NCBI GenBank assembly: GCA_013396655.1
Contig: WBMV01003267.1
Span: 186,001 to 250,000 of the forward strand
DNA: 64,000 bases
Direction: 5' to 3'
DNA from: Campylorhamphus procurvoides
Taxonomy: Eukaryota > Chordata > Aves > Passeriformes > Dendrocolaptidae
The notes under the pieces were generated by a model. That model was not told the origin of the DNA. It was given only the letters and a program-made list of their open reading frames with translations, and did no database searches. The translations under genes and the position numbers were made by a program. Below are positions 36,001 to 49,100 of the stretch, in pieces; the stretch's first letter is position 1; each line of letters starts with the position of its first letter.

Positions 36001-39000
36001 ACTCTTGTGTCTCTGGGACAAGGACATTATTCTGGTTTTATTCCCTCCTGGCATTTGCCATGTGGAGGAACAGCACCACTTCCCCGATAAATCATGCACG
36101 GGTGGCTTTCTTCAATAACTGAACCTCCTCCTGAGTTTCCTACTGAAAACAAGAAATAAAAATCTGGGAAAGCACCAGAGAACAGGAATTACTCTGGAAA
36201 AAAATAAATGGAATCTTGAGTTGCAATGCAGTAAATCAGCATATGTTGTTTACATCAGAGCTTCACTTTATTCGGACTCTCACACAAGGTCACAAAAGAA
36301 ATTTGGGCCCTATTATTCCCGGGGGAGTTGGTATTTTTTTGCTGTGGTGTTTGATTACCTTACCCTTTTTTATTACCATCTGCAATGCAAGGCTAGTTTT
36401 GCTGAGGTTATTTTTTTTTAAGCAGCATCCCATGATACCCCTAATTCTGTGTTTCCTGCACTTTTGCTTCATTTGCAATTTTAAGAGATTTTCTATAAGA
36501 AATAGGTTTGTTCTATACTGTACACCAGTAAATTAGCTGGATTTCTTACTATATAACTTTAACCCTTTAATTCTGGAGAAAAAATGCAATTGTTTTGCAA
36601 TAAATTAAGAAAGAATTTAACCTGCTACATCCTTCGGTGTGCAGTGAGAAGGGTGGTGTCATAGGTTCCATATTTTTGTTTAACACATTGTTATTAATAC
36701 CCTGTCCTTTTTATAGGAGTTTTATTTTGATACTTGACTTTGTTCATGTATTTTAAGCAATTACTTCCATGTGACTTCTCTGTGCAACCAATGCCATTGA
36801 CTGCACTAGCTTTGAAAAGAGTTTTGCTTCATTAATGTCTTCTGCTGAATTGTTGGGAGAACAAAACGCTGTCCCTGGTGGCTCCTAAAACTTATGGAAG
36901 CATGCAAGGAAATTGCTAATATTATTTTTCATGGAAAAGATTGGTAGTAGTACTTTTAATAGCTTTATACAAACATGAAGAGCTTGAACTATGAAGCTGA
37001 ATCTGAAGGTTCTCGAGTCATTCTTCAGCCCTCAAAATATAGTTCATGTTTGTAGGTGTTTAGAACTGAGACTCCCCTTCCACATGCTTGTCCAGGAGGG
37101 TGCACAAGGGAAGAGGGACCATCCTGTGGGTAATTTGGTGCCTCACTGGGGGGCTTCCCCACATCTTTCCTGGAGTTGTGAAATGGCAGGACACTTGTGT
37201 ATGAAGATTGCCCAAAGCATGCATGTGATTGCTGTCCATAAAGGAAGGCAGCCCATGGAAAACAGGCTCGTCATGAGGCTGAGTGAGGGCTTCAGAGTGA
37301 AATCACATCTTCCACTGGTTCTGGAAAGCCATGAGAAGGCAAAATTTTATCCCTGTCATGTGATGCCAAGTCAGAGAGCACCATGAGTTGGTTTTTCAGC
37401 CCATTGCATGAAGAAGTTCTAGGGAAGGAACAGTGGGATATGGTGGAACATTTTCCAGACCTGGTTAGAAAATCAGGGATGAACATCTGTTGCGCAAACT
37501 GATGATAGAGATATATTGAAGGTTCTTCACTGTCCTATTAATTTGGCAGCATGCCATCATTATCCTGTGGATCACTCGCTCCCTCCCTTACTGCACAACA
37601 ACAATATATCTTTGGCCATCGTTTCTGGCTCCCGAGCTCGTTGTCGTTATGTGTAATTTCCACAGAGTTTCCCTGTTAGCAGTGCTCACCTCTCTGGACA
37701 CTGGCATTGCTAGCTGGTGCACACTTCCAGAAAACAAAATAGCTCATGTACATGCTCTGTGAATGCCTGTTCCATGGGTTTTTTTAATGAATGCAGCTAG
37801 GACATGTTTTAGCAGAGGCTGAAGACTCACATTTAGATTTGTTAATCCACTCTACCTTTGCCAATTGCTTTCTTTGTGTTATGCAGAGTGCTTGGATTTG
37901 GCAATATATTTCACTGCTTGGCTTTTGCTTGAACAATTATGAAACTTGTGTTCTGGAATGTATATTATATTATATTGTATTATTGGAAACAGTATTTCTT
38001 GCATGATTTATTGGGTTATCATAATAAATGAAAAGTGAGTATGTAGAGCAGAGGTCAATTCTGTTCATGTATTTAATAAAGTATGGTAGGAAAAAGAGGT
38101 TGTTCTGAAAATTTGGGGTGTTTTGGTGTTTGGGTTTTGGGTTTTCTTTCCATTGATGGTGTTCTCCTACTCCTTCATTCTTTTGTGTTATCAGTCGCCA
38201 AAGTACCTCAAATGCTAATTTCTACTTTTCCATCCGCTCTTGTCTGGAATATTCAATCATCTTTCTAAGGACCACCTTTATAAGGGAAGCATCACATCTA
38301 TTTGTTCAGTTTTGGCAGATGTCTTCCCTTTTCCTTGTCATGTGTCAGGATTGGTTGTGATAGGATTGATTTTCCTGTTAAGAATTCATTTGTTTTCAGT
38401 AATTCTTTCATCTTTCTGGAGGCTCCTTTGTTTATAAAGGCTGGACATAGACCCGTGTGAAAGTAGCTCTGGGAAACTCCTGATAGACCATCTTTATCAT
38501 GGTTTCCTTTGTCCAGTACTCCTGAGGTGAAAGATTCTTCCTCTGTAAAGGATCATGCAGAAAATGCCAGTCCTAAATATCTGTGCTGTTTTTATGTTGA
38601 TGTCTCAGGAAATACTAATGTTGGTAAAGATTGTGGTGGTGGTTTATAAAGCTTTACTTGAGGTTGGTTTCAGCACATCCAGGTTTACTTCTGCTTGGCT
38701 TGGGAAAGTGTTTAGTAATTAAGTTAAAATAATTAAATCGGATATTATGAGCACAGGAGAGATTTCAAACATTCTTTTTTCCCCTCGAGGTTAGAAAATA
38801 TTATTCTTCCATTAGCATCTTGGAGTCTATTGAGCAGAGATTTTGGGTAAGTTAAAACCAAGTTCAGCTAAGGTAGAGCAAGAAGAGCTAGTGCACAATG
38901 TGTTAGAGCTGCTGGCTCGGCATCCACGTTTCTTTTCATTAAGAAAGTTTTAGAAAAGCCCCATTGGAAGTGCAACATCACACGATTCTGTAATTATCTT

Positions 39001-40459
39001 TCTGTCTAATATCAAGTGCTTCAAAATGACTGATTCTGAAAATCAGTGGCACCATGTCCAGGATGAGGATGGGATACTGCCAGGAGCTGCTGATCCAATT
39101 TTACTGTGTCACCTGAATATGAACTCTGGGGAACTCCTCAGAACAGGCAGTCCGGTTTTGAACACTCAGTAGAAAATGGTTTTATCCATTTGAAGATGTT
39201 CTCTGCGTCTCCACGTGGGGATATGTGGCTTCAGGAAATACTCAACACCTGCCAAAACCTGTTATACCCTTACTACAGGAAGGCCAGTTGTTGTTTCCAT
39301 TCCAGCTTCAAAGACCATCTTGAGATGGTGTATTTTCCCACTCTCCCTGTATCCCAGTGGCCAGTGAGTGGTCAGTAGGGATGCTGAGTGCCCAAGCCTT
39401 GGATTGCCCAAATCTGAGCCTGTAAAAATCTACAGTTTATGCTGTGCATCTCTTGAAAACCCACCCACACTTGGCTTTTCAAACCCGTTCTGATTTAAAT
39501 GCCTCCGAGGCTGGGCACTGCTTAACTTTGAACTGGGAAAACCTGAAATAAAATCTGAAACAAAGATTGAATGGTCTCCCTCCAGAATCTTCCTTCTTTT
39601 CTTCAGAAGTGTTTGTTCAGCCTTTATACTTGAGCTCAACCTTTTGGAGTTGATACTGTAGTTTCTATGATGATTATTTCTCCCAGCTGAACTCCATCGC
39701 TGCTTCTGAATTAGGGCCTTTCTGTAGTTAAGATGTTCATACAGACACAATTTCCCGTAGTAGTTTGTATCCTGTTTCTCAAAGTTTTTGCCATAATTAC
39801 AGTAAATGACTTCTTGGATTGCATGTTGAGAGAGCAAAATTGCTGTGCCAGCAGCCTTGGTTTATTCTTTTGCTTGCTCCTGAGGGTAATAAGATCTATG
39901 CATTCTACTAATTTTCTTGCATACTTAGCTGCAATTGCAACTTTTAGTAATTATTTTTTAATTAACTCCGAAGTATTGCATAAATAATGAAAAATTAAAA
40001 AAAAAAAACATGAAAAGGAAAAAAGGTCAAAATTGGGTGTTTTTTTCGTACTTCAAATCCATAAGCTTTATTTCTTGAAATTTTTATATAAGGGATTAGG
40101 GGGACAATGACATTAATCGATTTGCACAGTTGTAGAAGTATCAGAGGTGTGTGGTAAAAGAGAATTTGACATTTAGAGGGGAATCACAATTGTTTTATTC
40201 ATCTCTTGAAGCCCCAAATAAGCCTCTTTTCTACCACTGAAATTTTTAATCTGCTTTACCTTTCCTAAGTGTTTTCTTTCCAATTAGCAGAAGTTGACTA
40301 AACATTCTGGTTTTGAAAACTCATTGACTCGTGTTGGTTGAAAGAAAATTACATATATTTGGAGGTCCACTTGCAGATCGGTGGGTCTGTGGATGCGAAA
40401 ATGAGCATTACACGTTTGTGATTATGTCTCTGGGTGAAGGCAGCATGAGGAGTGGCTCT
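33023..40459. other. Intronic stretch before the exon
   Basis: AT-rich, with no mobile-element end recognised. A small 12-base duplication (GCTGCTAAACCC) lies near 33942, an imperfect TATAT/TATTA run near 37961-37981, and an A12 run at 39997-40008. Frames such as 36991-37386 on + look random. Confidence 0.5.
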
Positions 40460-40490
40460 TGCTAACTGTAGGTTTCTGGTTTGCTTGCAG
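40460..40490 (+). promoter_or_regulatory. 3' splice site with branch-point match
   Basis: TGCTAAC at 40460-40466 matches the branch-point consensus, with the likely branch A at 40465, 26 bases before the exon. A T-rich tract and TTGCAG follow, ending at 40490. An earlier AG at 40470-40471 is only about 6 bases from the branch A. That is normally too close for use, so the AG at 40489-40490 is the expected acceptor. Confidence 0.8.
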
Positions 40491-40607
40491 TGGATGGCTG
40501 CATACACAGAGCTGCGGGGCCCTGCCTGGTCGCTGAGTGTCGCAACCTGAGCGGCTGCGAGACTGGACAGGCCAAAATCACCTGTGGCTACGACCTGCCT
40601 GCGAAAT
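40491..40607 (+). CDS. MACROD2: MACROD2 internal coding exon (macrodomain, catalytic segment)
   Basis: The exon is 117 bases, entered and left in phase 1. It holds the last two bases of a Val codon, 38 whole codons, and the first base of a Tyr codon if the next exon starts AY. The translation begins [17 protein letters not shown] and ends [11 protein letters not shown], which matches the vertebrate MACROD2 macrodomain. MACROD1, as I recall it, differs in the middle of this block. The family removes mono-ADP-ribose from acidic side chains and hydrolyses O-acetyl-ADP-ribose. The Asp right after the first Val and the His four residues later correspond to Asp102 and His106 of the human enzyme, placed by published work at the catalytic site. 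The Gly-rich loop before them must lie in the previous exon, outside this window. The reading frame is intact and both splice sites are good. The exon is clearly GC-richer than its flanks. I cannot give the exon number from this window. Confidence 0.95.
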
Positions 40608-40613
40608 GTAAGT
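40608..40613 (+). promoter_or_regulatory. 5' splice site GTAAGT
   Basis: GTAAGT directly follows the exon and matches the consensus on the intron side. The exon side ends AAAT rather than the usual AG, so recognition leans on the intronic half. Using this donor keeps the macrodomain frame open with a split Tyr codon. Confidence 0.9.
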
Positions 40614-43600
40614 CAGCCCTTCCTCCTCAGCACGTGCTTCCTTTCCCTCTAGTCTAATTCAACCAGCTATTCATTCAACAAAATTAGCAGTGGGACTTAA
40701 TTAAGCGTGTTCTGTAATAATGTTCTTCCCCTCAAAGCAATTCAGACTTTTCTAAGTGATTCTTTCACCTGTGTTATCCGATGGAAACCTGCGTGTCTCT
40801 CAAACATAAAGCATCTTTCATGTTTGGTGGGGGTTTTTTTGCAAGCTAAAACATATCCTTTCATATGCATAATAAAGGATTGGAAATGCTTTATGAAGTA
40901 TGAACAAAATACACATTATCATATTTAAGCTCCGCGGAGGCAGCTTTTGGAAATGTTGCATATTTCATATTCCTCATGCAGATTCCTTGATTGGGAATAC
41001 TTGGAGAGCCCGGGAGATCAAAGTGATGCATTGTGTTTTCAGCTGCTATGTGGCATCTGATTGGCAATTAGTGCAAAGGCATCTGTCACACTTTAGCTTT
41101 CAACAGAGTGCAGTTCAGTGCTGGAATGTTTTTTACACTCTGAAAGTGGAATTGTCAAAATTCCCCGCCTGTTTCAAACAGGTTGTTTGACCGCGTTGTG
41201 TGGATGTTGAGCTTGTCTTGGAAAACACTCACATGTTGACAGCACGTTGGTCAGCCAGCAAGAATAAAAAGTAGGAAATCTTTGCAAGTTGCGATCTTAC
41301 AGACTAGTATGTTAGGATATGAAGGTACAATATCAGGAAAGCATTGCAAAGAGCGTATATATAGCTAGAATTCAAGCTCTTTTTCTGTATGCAGACTGCA
41401 GTAGGATTATGGCTCATTCAAAAATATTTAGAGCTCTCTCAAGATGTGAAACCAAATGCTTGCTGCAGTAACAAGTTCTCTTTAGGTTCCTGTGGCCTTT
41501 AATACCTTTGATAAACAAGAAAACTAATTTTTGGCACTTTCTGTGATGATGAGAGCTTCCAATTATTTCCTCAGTAGTGGTAATTTCTATGTGCAGGAAA
41601 ACTTTGCTGCATTTTATATGGAGTTTTACCACATGTTAATCGTTATTTGTGAAAGGTTATTTGACCAGAGGTCAGGGAAATTATTGAGGAAGATTCAATG
41701 TGGTAGTTAGATTGGGTTTGTATATGGTCCAAATCTTCAGCCGATTCCCATAAAAGGGATAGGGTTGTTGAATAACATTGTAATTTGCTCTGCAGGGGAT
41801 TTTTGGAATTTAATTCTTCCCCTTTAACAAAACAATATCTTGGGAGGGACAGAAAAGCTGCTCATCCACAGATGCACATTTCCTCCCATGTATTCTAGTG
41901 GGAGAGATGAAATACAGGCTAAGAAAGCAACTGATTTGTGTTAGAAAGAGGAAAGGTCCTGTCTGGGTTGTGACCTCCCTTTAAGTTTTATAGCAGTTCA
42001 AGGCATTGCTTAAGTCAGGTTTGAAGAACGGGATCTGGTTTGGAGGCTGTAGGAAAGATTTTGTTCTTCATGTAGGAGTAATAAGCAAAACAATGAGAAA
42101 ACCAATAATCACTTGAAAGTGGAAATAAAACCTGTAACGAAACATCAAGAGAAGTCAATACTCTGCTTAATCAGTATTATTGGAAACTGAAATTGCAGCA
42201 AAGCAATGTCTATTTTCATTTGATTGTGTATCAACTTGAGGGGGAAACGTACAGGGACAGACACATACACTTTGCATGCAGAGGCTGAGAATGAAAAACT
42301 CTTGATTTCTTAGCTTTTTTCCTTAAAACATGTTTGTGTTCACCAGCTGTTGTTTTCTTTCACTTTTCCCTTTAGAAGCTTTAGGTTGTAGGCTCATTAA
42401 ATCATTGTCCCTTTTAAACCATCCATCTGACAGTGCTCACATAATCAAGACTCTAGTTTCATATTTTAGAGAACTGCAAAACAACTGGATGTCTTTTGCC
42501 ACTCTCTGTCGCTTTGTGCTAATATGATGACAATTTAGCTGTGGAATGTTGTGTGCCAGCAATTTCCTGAAGGTTGTGTCTGACTGGTAACTTCCAGCTT
42601 TCACAAGGAATTGGCTTTTCATTTATCTTTTTGTGTACAGGAGACCAACTACAATAATCCATTAATGCTTCTTTGAGTAGTGATCTGTTTATTCTGTTGT
42701 CTCTGCTCTTCTTCTGACTGTACTTGGATAAACAATTATAGTAAAAGTGAAATGCATTTCATGGCATGATGAATTGTTGGGGTTTTTTCCCCCCTGTTAT
42801 TTGAGAGAATTGCAAATATTACAATTGTATTCCCTACCCTTGGGATTTTCCCATCTCAAGTTCTTGATCCTGAAATGCTTTGCTTGGAAACAGCTTGCTG
42901 AATTCAGCAAAGCTGCTCTGCGCTGGAGCAGCCTGTGTGTACTTTATGATGCAGGACTTGGGCTTAAGCTGAGGACTCCATATTAAAGAAGATTTGGTAT
43001 TCAAAGTTCATGCAGCATATTGCTTTGTTTTATAGAAGACTTGGAGGAAGCTGGAATTAAATTTGGCACTGACGGGAAGGTATGCTTTGTTAGGAAGCTG
43101 GTAGTTGGTAAATAAAAAACACTCTGGCAATCTGCTTTAGGATCTATGCATTTTTATTGAATGTTTTGCTGTATTTACTTAGGTTAAATAAGAACAGGTC
43201 TGACAAATAATTTCTTCACAGGGGAAAAATTGAAAAATAATATCTGAGTGAAAATTGCAATGATTTAGGATATAGGCTGGCTCTCTGTGATTTGTTCTTG
43301 GTGGGTCTGAGTCAGAGATGAATTTGTGAAATACACAAGCAACAGCAAATGTTCAGGGAGTGAATACATAAAATAGTTCATCTTTTCCCCCAGCTTTTTA
43401 TTCTGATAATGTGAACAGACCAAGATTAAGATGTTTACAGCCTGGAGATGTTGCTCTATGAACTTTTCAAGATATACACTTTTTTTTTAATGCCTAAAAG
43501 TCGTCTGTTTGAAAATAGAAGTGAAATGAAATTGAGTTTTCTAATTATCAGTTAATGTAACATTTAGTACAATTTTACAGAAGTCAGTGTAATCACCATC

Positions 43601-46087
43601 TGCCTCCCGTGCTGCAAAAGCCTACACAAAGCCCCCCCAAATGCCAACAGAGTTATTTGCTGAATACATAATTTGGTTGATGTCATCTATTGTTGTTTTT
43701 CAGCAAACACCTGCGCAGGCACCCAAGTTTCCACAGGGCTCGTGAGGGCTGAAAAAGGCAGTGTCTTTTTGCGCTGAGATAGTTTCCTTTAATGCTGTCC
43801 CAGGCCCATCATCAATTATTTAACTTCTGTGCTTCATATTGTTGTTCCTTTTAAAGAACAGTTCATTCCAAATATTGTACAACTGATCTTCAAACACTGA
43901 GCAGTGGTCTGATACTGTCACACTTTGAATAACAGATGAACGGTGTCTGTTTAAAGCCCTACAAATGCTTGTTTTCTTTCTCATGTGATTAATAGTCTCA
44001 GTTGGCTCTCCTGGCAGAAAGTGGTCTGGATGGGAATTGTGTTTATGGCTGCAGTGAGGGGTCCATCCCAACCCTGTGGCTTGTTATGTGCTTGCAGAGG
44101 TTCACTATAAAAAAAGACCCTGTCAGAACACATTAGAGAACAGAGTTCCCTTCTGCCTGGTGTTCAACGGGCTCAAACCCCAGGGAAAAGTAGCACAGGT
44201 GAGGGGTATCTTGGCAGCAAAGGGCCCCCAGACGAACTTCTTTCCTATTGTTGCTAAGTCTAGTAACAGTTTCTTTCTTTTTCTGAAAAATGGTTGATAA
44301 TAAAAGCCCTAAACCTCAGAAAATAAAACCTTACAGCCTCTAATACGGGAGAGAACCAACTATCTGTAAATCTGAAAGGTGGACTTGCAGTGGAAAAGCC
44401 TTGCTGGAAAAGCTGGGCAGTTTCTAATGCAGTGGTTTATGCTCCTAATAAATCTATAATATTTAGAATAATTTTTTCTGTTTGCTTGATATTTTTAGTG
44501 CTTTAAGCACTGTCCCTGAGTTAATTCCATATATATAGCAAGTTCTGGTCCAAAGTCACTGTGTAGATCAGCCTGGAGTAATAATGTGAATGTGCTCTCA
44601 GAGACAGTTCCTGCTGTGAAATAAGTAGTTAGGAGGAGTGCTAGTATTAAACACAGTAGGAGGAATCAGCTTTTAAATTTGTTTAATCAGATTAAAAAGT
44701 GGAGATTAAAAAGTAGAGACTAAAAAGTAGAGATTAAAAAGTGTGCTACTGTTACATAGACGTAATTTCCAGTATTTAAAAGATGAATATTTGCAGGGTA
44801 TTATTTTAAAGTAAGGCTGCAAGGGTAGTGATTTTTAAATATTTCCTTATTTTCTTGGAGGTTGATCACAGAGCTTTAATTAAAAGGTTGATTATGCAGA
44901 AATGGAACTCCGAAACTCTATTGTATTCCAAAAGTGACCAGTTGGAAAAATGAGGCATAATGTTCAAGGATTTTTTTCAGATTTCCAGGATTTCGTGAAG
45001 AACTTTGTTTATTTACTTAGTTTTATAACCCTGGTTTATAAAATAATATGTAAATTTTGTTTCAAATGATACTAAATTTCTGATATGCAAGAGTTGGAGA
45101 GTTGTTTTTTTCTGCATGGCTTCAGGTGGTTGCTCAGTTTGATACCTCCCTGTTTATTCTGGGAACAGGTAAGTCTGGGAATTGGGAAATATGTCTGGGA
45201 ATTGGAAAGCAAAGTATTAAAAGTGAACAATACACGGACAAGACAGGACTGCTTAGGGAAGACTAACATGGCTATTAACTCCCAGCTGGTCAAGATCCTT
45301 GATCTTCTCCCACACTTGATGCATAACCAGACTAAAATCTGATCAAATTTCATTTTGAAAAAGACTGCTCATAAGCCTAAGGTGACAGAGTCATTAATAG
45401 AATATAAACTGATAAATGTTCTGATGATTTTCCAGAGGGATGTCTTTCTGCTTGTTATCTGAGCTGAGTAGCATCACATTGTTGTCAGCATTGTGCCCAA
45501 ACTGTGGGACACCTCCTGGAAAAAGAAATATATAGCTGGAAAAACCTGCCATCCCTTTGAATCTTTATCATTGCTTCAATATTTCAAACTAATTTGAAAA
45601 TTAAGCAAAGCAAGTTAATACTAATCAAAGGCCCAAGACCCCTTTTTCTTGAGCAATATTATTGTTGTTCAGATTCCTTTGGGAAAGGTTTTCTTTATGG
45701 TTAACAAAACCACTTACCGCATATTTATGTTTTTCTTCTGAGTCGTGTCTAGGTTTCAAAGGTGTTTTTTTTAATAAGCTCATATTATGTATTTTATGAC
45801 CATTTTGAAAATAAGTGCAGTCATGTCTTTATTGTGTTTTAATTTGATCTAATTGGCTCCAGTCATCTTGATGGCCTGCTGTATTCACCATGAGCACTCA
45901 CATCCATTGCATGTGCTGTGAATGTGTCGGAAGGGAAATATTAATGATTATTTCTTTGGTTCTCAAACCTGCTTAGATTTTAGAGCGGGGTTTATGGGAT
46001 ACTGTAAAGCTTTGTGGATTGTCTCTCCCTTATGTACACCCCCAAATCCCCACAGAGAAAGGGAGAAGAGGACTCATGGGGCTGGAT
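40614..46087. other. Intronic stretch after the exon
   Basis: AT-rich intron. It contains the 14-base minisatellite at 44691-44745 and a 20-base-spaced duplication of TCTGGGAATTGG near 45174 and 45194. No gene or mobile-element end was recognised. Confidence 0.5.
44691..44745. repeat. 14-base minisatellite, about 3.9 copies
   Basis: The unit ATTAAAAAGTAGAG repeats at 44691, 44705, 44719 and 44733 with one or two substitutions per copy. The last copy is truncated. Confidence 0.95.
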
Positions 46088-46194
46088 TTGGTGCCATGAT
46101 CTAGTAATGACAGTGGTGTTGGATCAAGGGTTGGGCTTGATGATCTCAGAGATCTCTTCCAACCCAGCTGATTGTATGATTCTGTGATTCTATG
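46088..46194 (+). mobile_element. CR1 3'-end fragment
   Basis: GGATCAAGGGTTGGGCTTGA, then TGATCTCAGAGATCTCTTCC, and three 8-base end units in a row (ATTGTATG, ATTCTGTG, ATTCTATG) identify a CR1 tail of about 100 bases in the + orientation. Confidence 0.92.
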
Positions 46195-49100
46195 AATAAT
46201 GCATTTATCAACTTCAGCTAAACAAGTTCAACCACCGCCTTCTCTTCCAAGTCAGCTCAGGGTCTGCCACTGGTTGGGTAGAAGAGGGGCAAGAACCTCC
46301 CGTTGTCAGAGTATGTGGTTGTTGTCCTTGGGTCTCTGCCAAGCCCATCCACACTTTTTTAATGGATAGGTTCTTTAAAATGCAATCTGTGAGTGGCCCC
46401 AGTGTGTGTGTCTGTCAGCTGCTGGCAGGCACTGCTGGGAGCCATCGTTCCTCATCCTGTGGTTTGGTTACAAATGTCTGCATTGTGGCTGGAGCAAACG
46501 TTTTACTATTGATCCTCCTCTTCTGGGCATCCCTTGTGGCAACCTGGTGGCTGACCATTGAACTGCAGGGCAGAAGTGGGCACGGAGAATTTTCAGAGGA
46601 GCACTGAACCATTTGCTCAGTAGTTGGGTCCACCACTGGCTTGTAATGTGTGTGTTAATGCCCTGGAATGGCGGGTGCTGGAAACCTAATGGCAAGAATG
46701 TCTCTCCGTGGCCTTATTTCTGTAATTCTAGGCGTAAATAATTCCTGCAAAAGTCTAATTCTTGGTGTTACTGGAAGCAGCCACAGAGCTGTGCAGGGGA
46801 TGGCAGCCCATGCTATTTGTGCCACAGATTCCTGGCGCCGGCATCCAACACGCTGGAAACCCCCTCGATGAAACAGAGAGAGCTACAAGGTGTAAACACT
46901 CTCCTAGTGCCTAATTTATGTGTAAGGTGCTATTTAAAACCTCTCCTGGTTCGGGGCAAAGTAATTTGTGCTGGAACAGGCCTTGCCACGCTGGTGGAGC
47001 AGAGTCACTCCTCAGGTATGTTGGCTCTGGAGCAGGGCGTTGTGCCCCTTAAGGCTAATATATTTGATTTCCTCCATACTTGGATACAGTTGGTCCTTTT
47101 TACTCAAATAATAATAAAAAAATATAAAAATCTGATGCGTGGCATAAAAATAAACAAAATTCTCATCATTACATTCAGCTGACAAGGAGAAGGGGCTGGA
47201 ATAGGTTGTAATGGAGATGTTTATGCTCCTTTAACTGCAGTGGTTGCTGCTGCTCCCACTCCAAAACATTCCCTCAGAAGCCGGAGCCAACGCTCAGTAC
47301 TTGAAAATTAATCTTTGATGCATGAGATTTTGTCTGCCTGAATTTTGCTTGTCTCATTTTAAATGGTGATAGAAATTGCTTACTGTAGTAAAACACAACA
47401 TTAACCTCATAGTGTGTTGGCACTTTGTGATTTATGCTGGTTTAGTCTCTGAAAAATATGCAGCCTGTCTCCCAAACCTGGATTTAGCTTAGGAAATGTG
47501 TTGGCACAGGCTTGGGGCTTGAATTGGAACACTAACTGCTGATCCTCCATCTCCCTAGGGTAGGAAAAAGGTTTAAAATTGGAGCCTCTCGGAGGTCATT
47601 AACTTCATATCATTTCTTCAGATTAATAATAATTATATGATTGTAGCTGGAATGTTTTTAAAACAGTACAGCCTAATTTTCTTTCTTGCAAGCAAAGAAT
47701 AGGGTTCCTTTTTGTGCTGAATCTGCACATTACTCAGCCAAAAATATGAAGATTTATTTGCAAATGGAAATAATCAGTTCATAAGGAATAAATAAGACCT
47801 TTTCCTTCTACCACTTTGAAATAAAGCAGAAGGAATGATATGAACATGAAAGCTGTTGTGATTTCTTTGTTTCTGGGTTCTCCTTCACTCACCCACAAAC
47901 CTCACTGTCCAGCTGCGGTTTAAAGCTGCTGATTTTATTTGGGGCTTTTTCTCTGGATATATTTTGAAAGAAGCATACAGATGATAAGTGGAAGTTCTTT
48001 ACCTGTAATGTAGTTGCTTTAGACTGGTAAAAGTGGATAGCATGGGAAGGTTATGTAAAATAGTTTTTAAAAGATCTTTGTTTCACTCAGCACAGGAATG
48101 TTTGAGGCTGTTTCACATAAACTAAGTGTGTGGACCAAAACATGGGAATTTTTTTTGTAAAAACAGGTCAAACATTTGAAGCATTTCTCACTGGGAAAAA
48201 GAAATCAGATGTGAGACTGTGGAGTATAAATAATGCTTTAATTGCTACAGGAAAGAATCTAAATACTGATTAACCAGATACTAAAAAGAAATAAAATTGG
48301 TATTCTTTTACATGCTGAAGATGCTGTTTCACTGCTGGTGAAAAGAAAACATCATCCAGGATGTTTTGCCTTCAACTATGGGGATCAAAATCTCCTGGAT
48401 TTTTGTTGTTGTACAACACTAGAAATCAGTTCCCCCTGTATGTTAGCTTGCCAGTAGCATCCCCCTTTGCTTAACATTCCCTTCACAATCTGATCTTTTT
48501 CTATATTTTATATTTTTAAAACATTTCATGCAAGTCAAAGAGGGTATGTTAGATTTTATTTTTTCCTTTCTTAAAATTCTCAGATTCGTTCCCTCCTACT
48601 TTGGTATCTGTGAGTTTTCAGCGATGTTTTTGGGGATTCTTGAGTTATCCTCTGTGATCTTGTACCTTTTCCAAACAAGAGAAAGGGGAAAGCATGTGAT
48701 TGAGGGGATACATTTACATTACTGTATATCTGTAGCTCTACATCTCTTTATCTCTATGCGTGTTTATGTTTTCTCGGTACAAGCTACTCAGGGTTGCACA
48801 TTATTTACACCATTGCATGGCTTGCAAATGTTGTACCATTTATTCTCTTCTGAATAGATGGCAATATCTTTTAGGGTAATTATCTGGTAGGGAAAAATAG
48901 GTTGTGGCTGTCATTGATATTTGACCATTTACAGAATACCAGGAGAAGTTTTTAGTGGTTGCAGCACGGGGTTCTCAGCTTGCTGGACTAGAACTGAAGC
49001 ACCAGTGTTGGGAATACAGAGGGGCTTTGAAATCCATCATTTACAGGGCCCAGCAGTCACTCTGCTCAGGGCTTTACACCCTTCTGCAGGTCTTTGAATG

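Larger units (their letters stand above)
1..40490 (+). other. MACROD2: MACROD2 upstream intron (partial)
   Basis: All sequence before the exon lacks any further recognisable exon of this gene and is read as one intron whose start lies outside the window. The length agrees with the very large introns known for MACROD2 in vertebrates. FLRT3, which sits antisense inside a MACROD2 intron in mammals, has a single long coding exon of roughly 2 kb. No open frame of that size exists here, so FLRT3 is not in this part of the intron. Confidence 0.85.
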
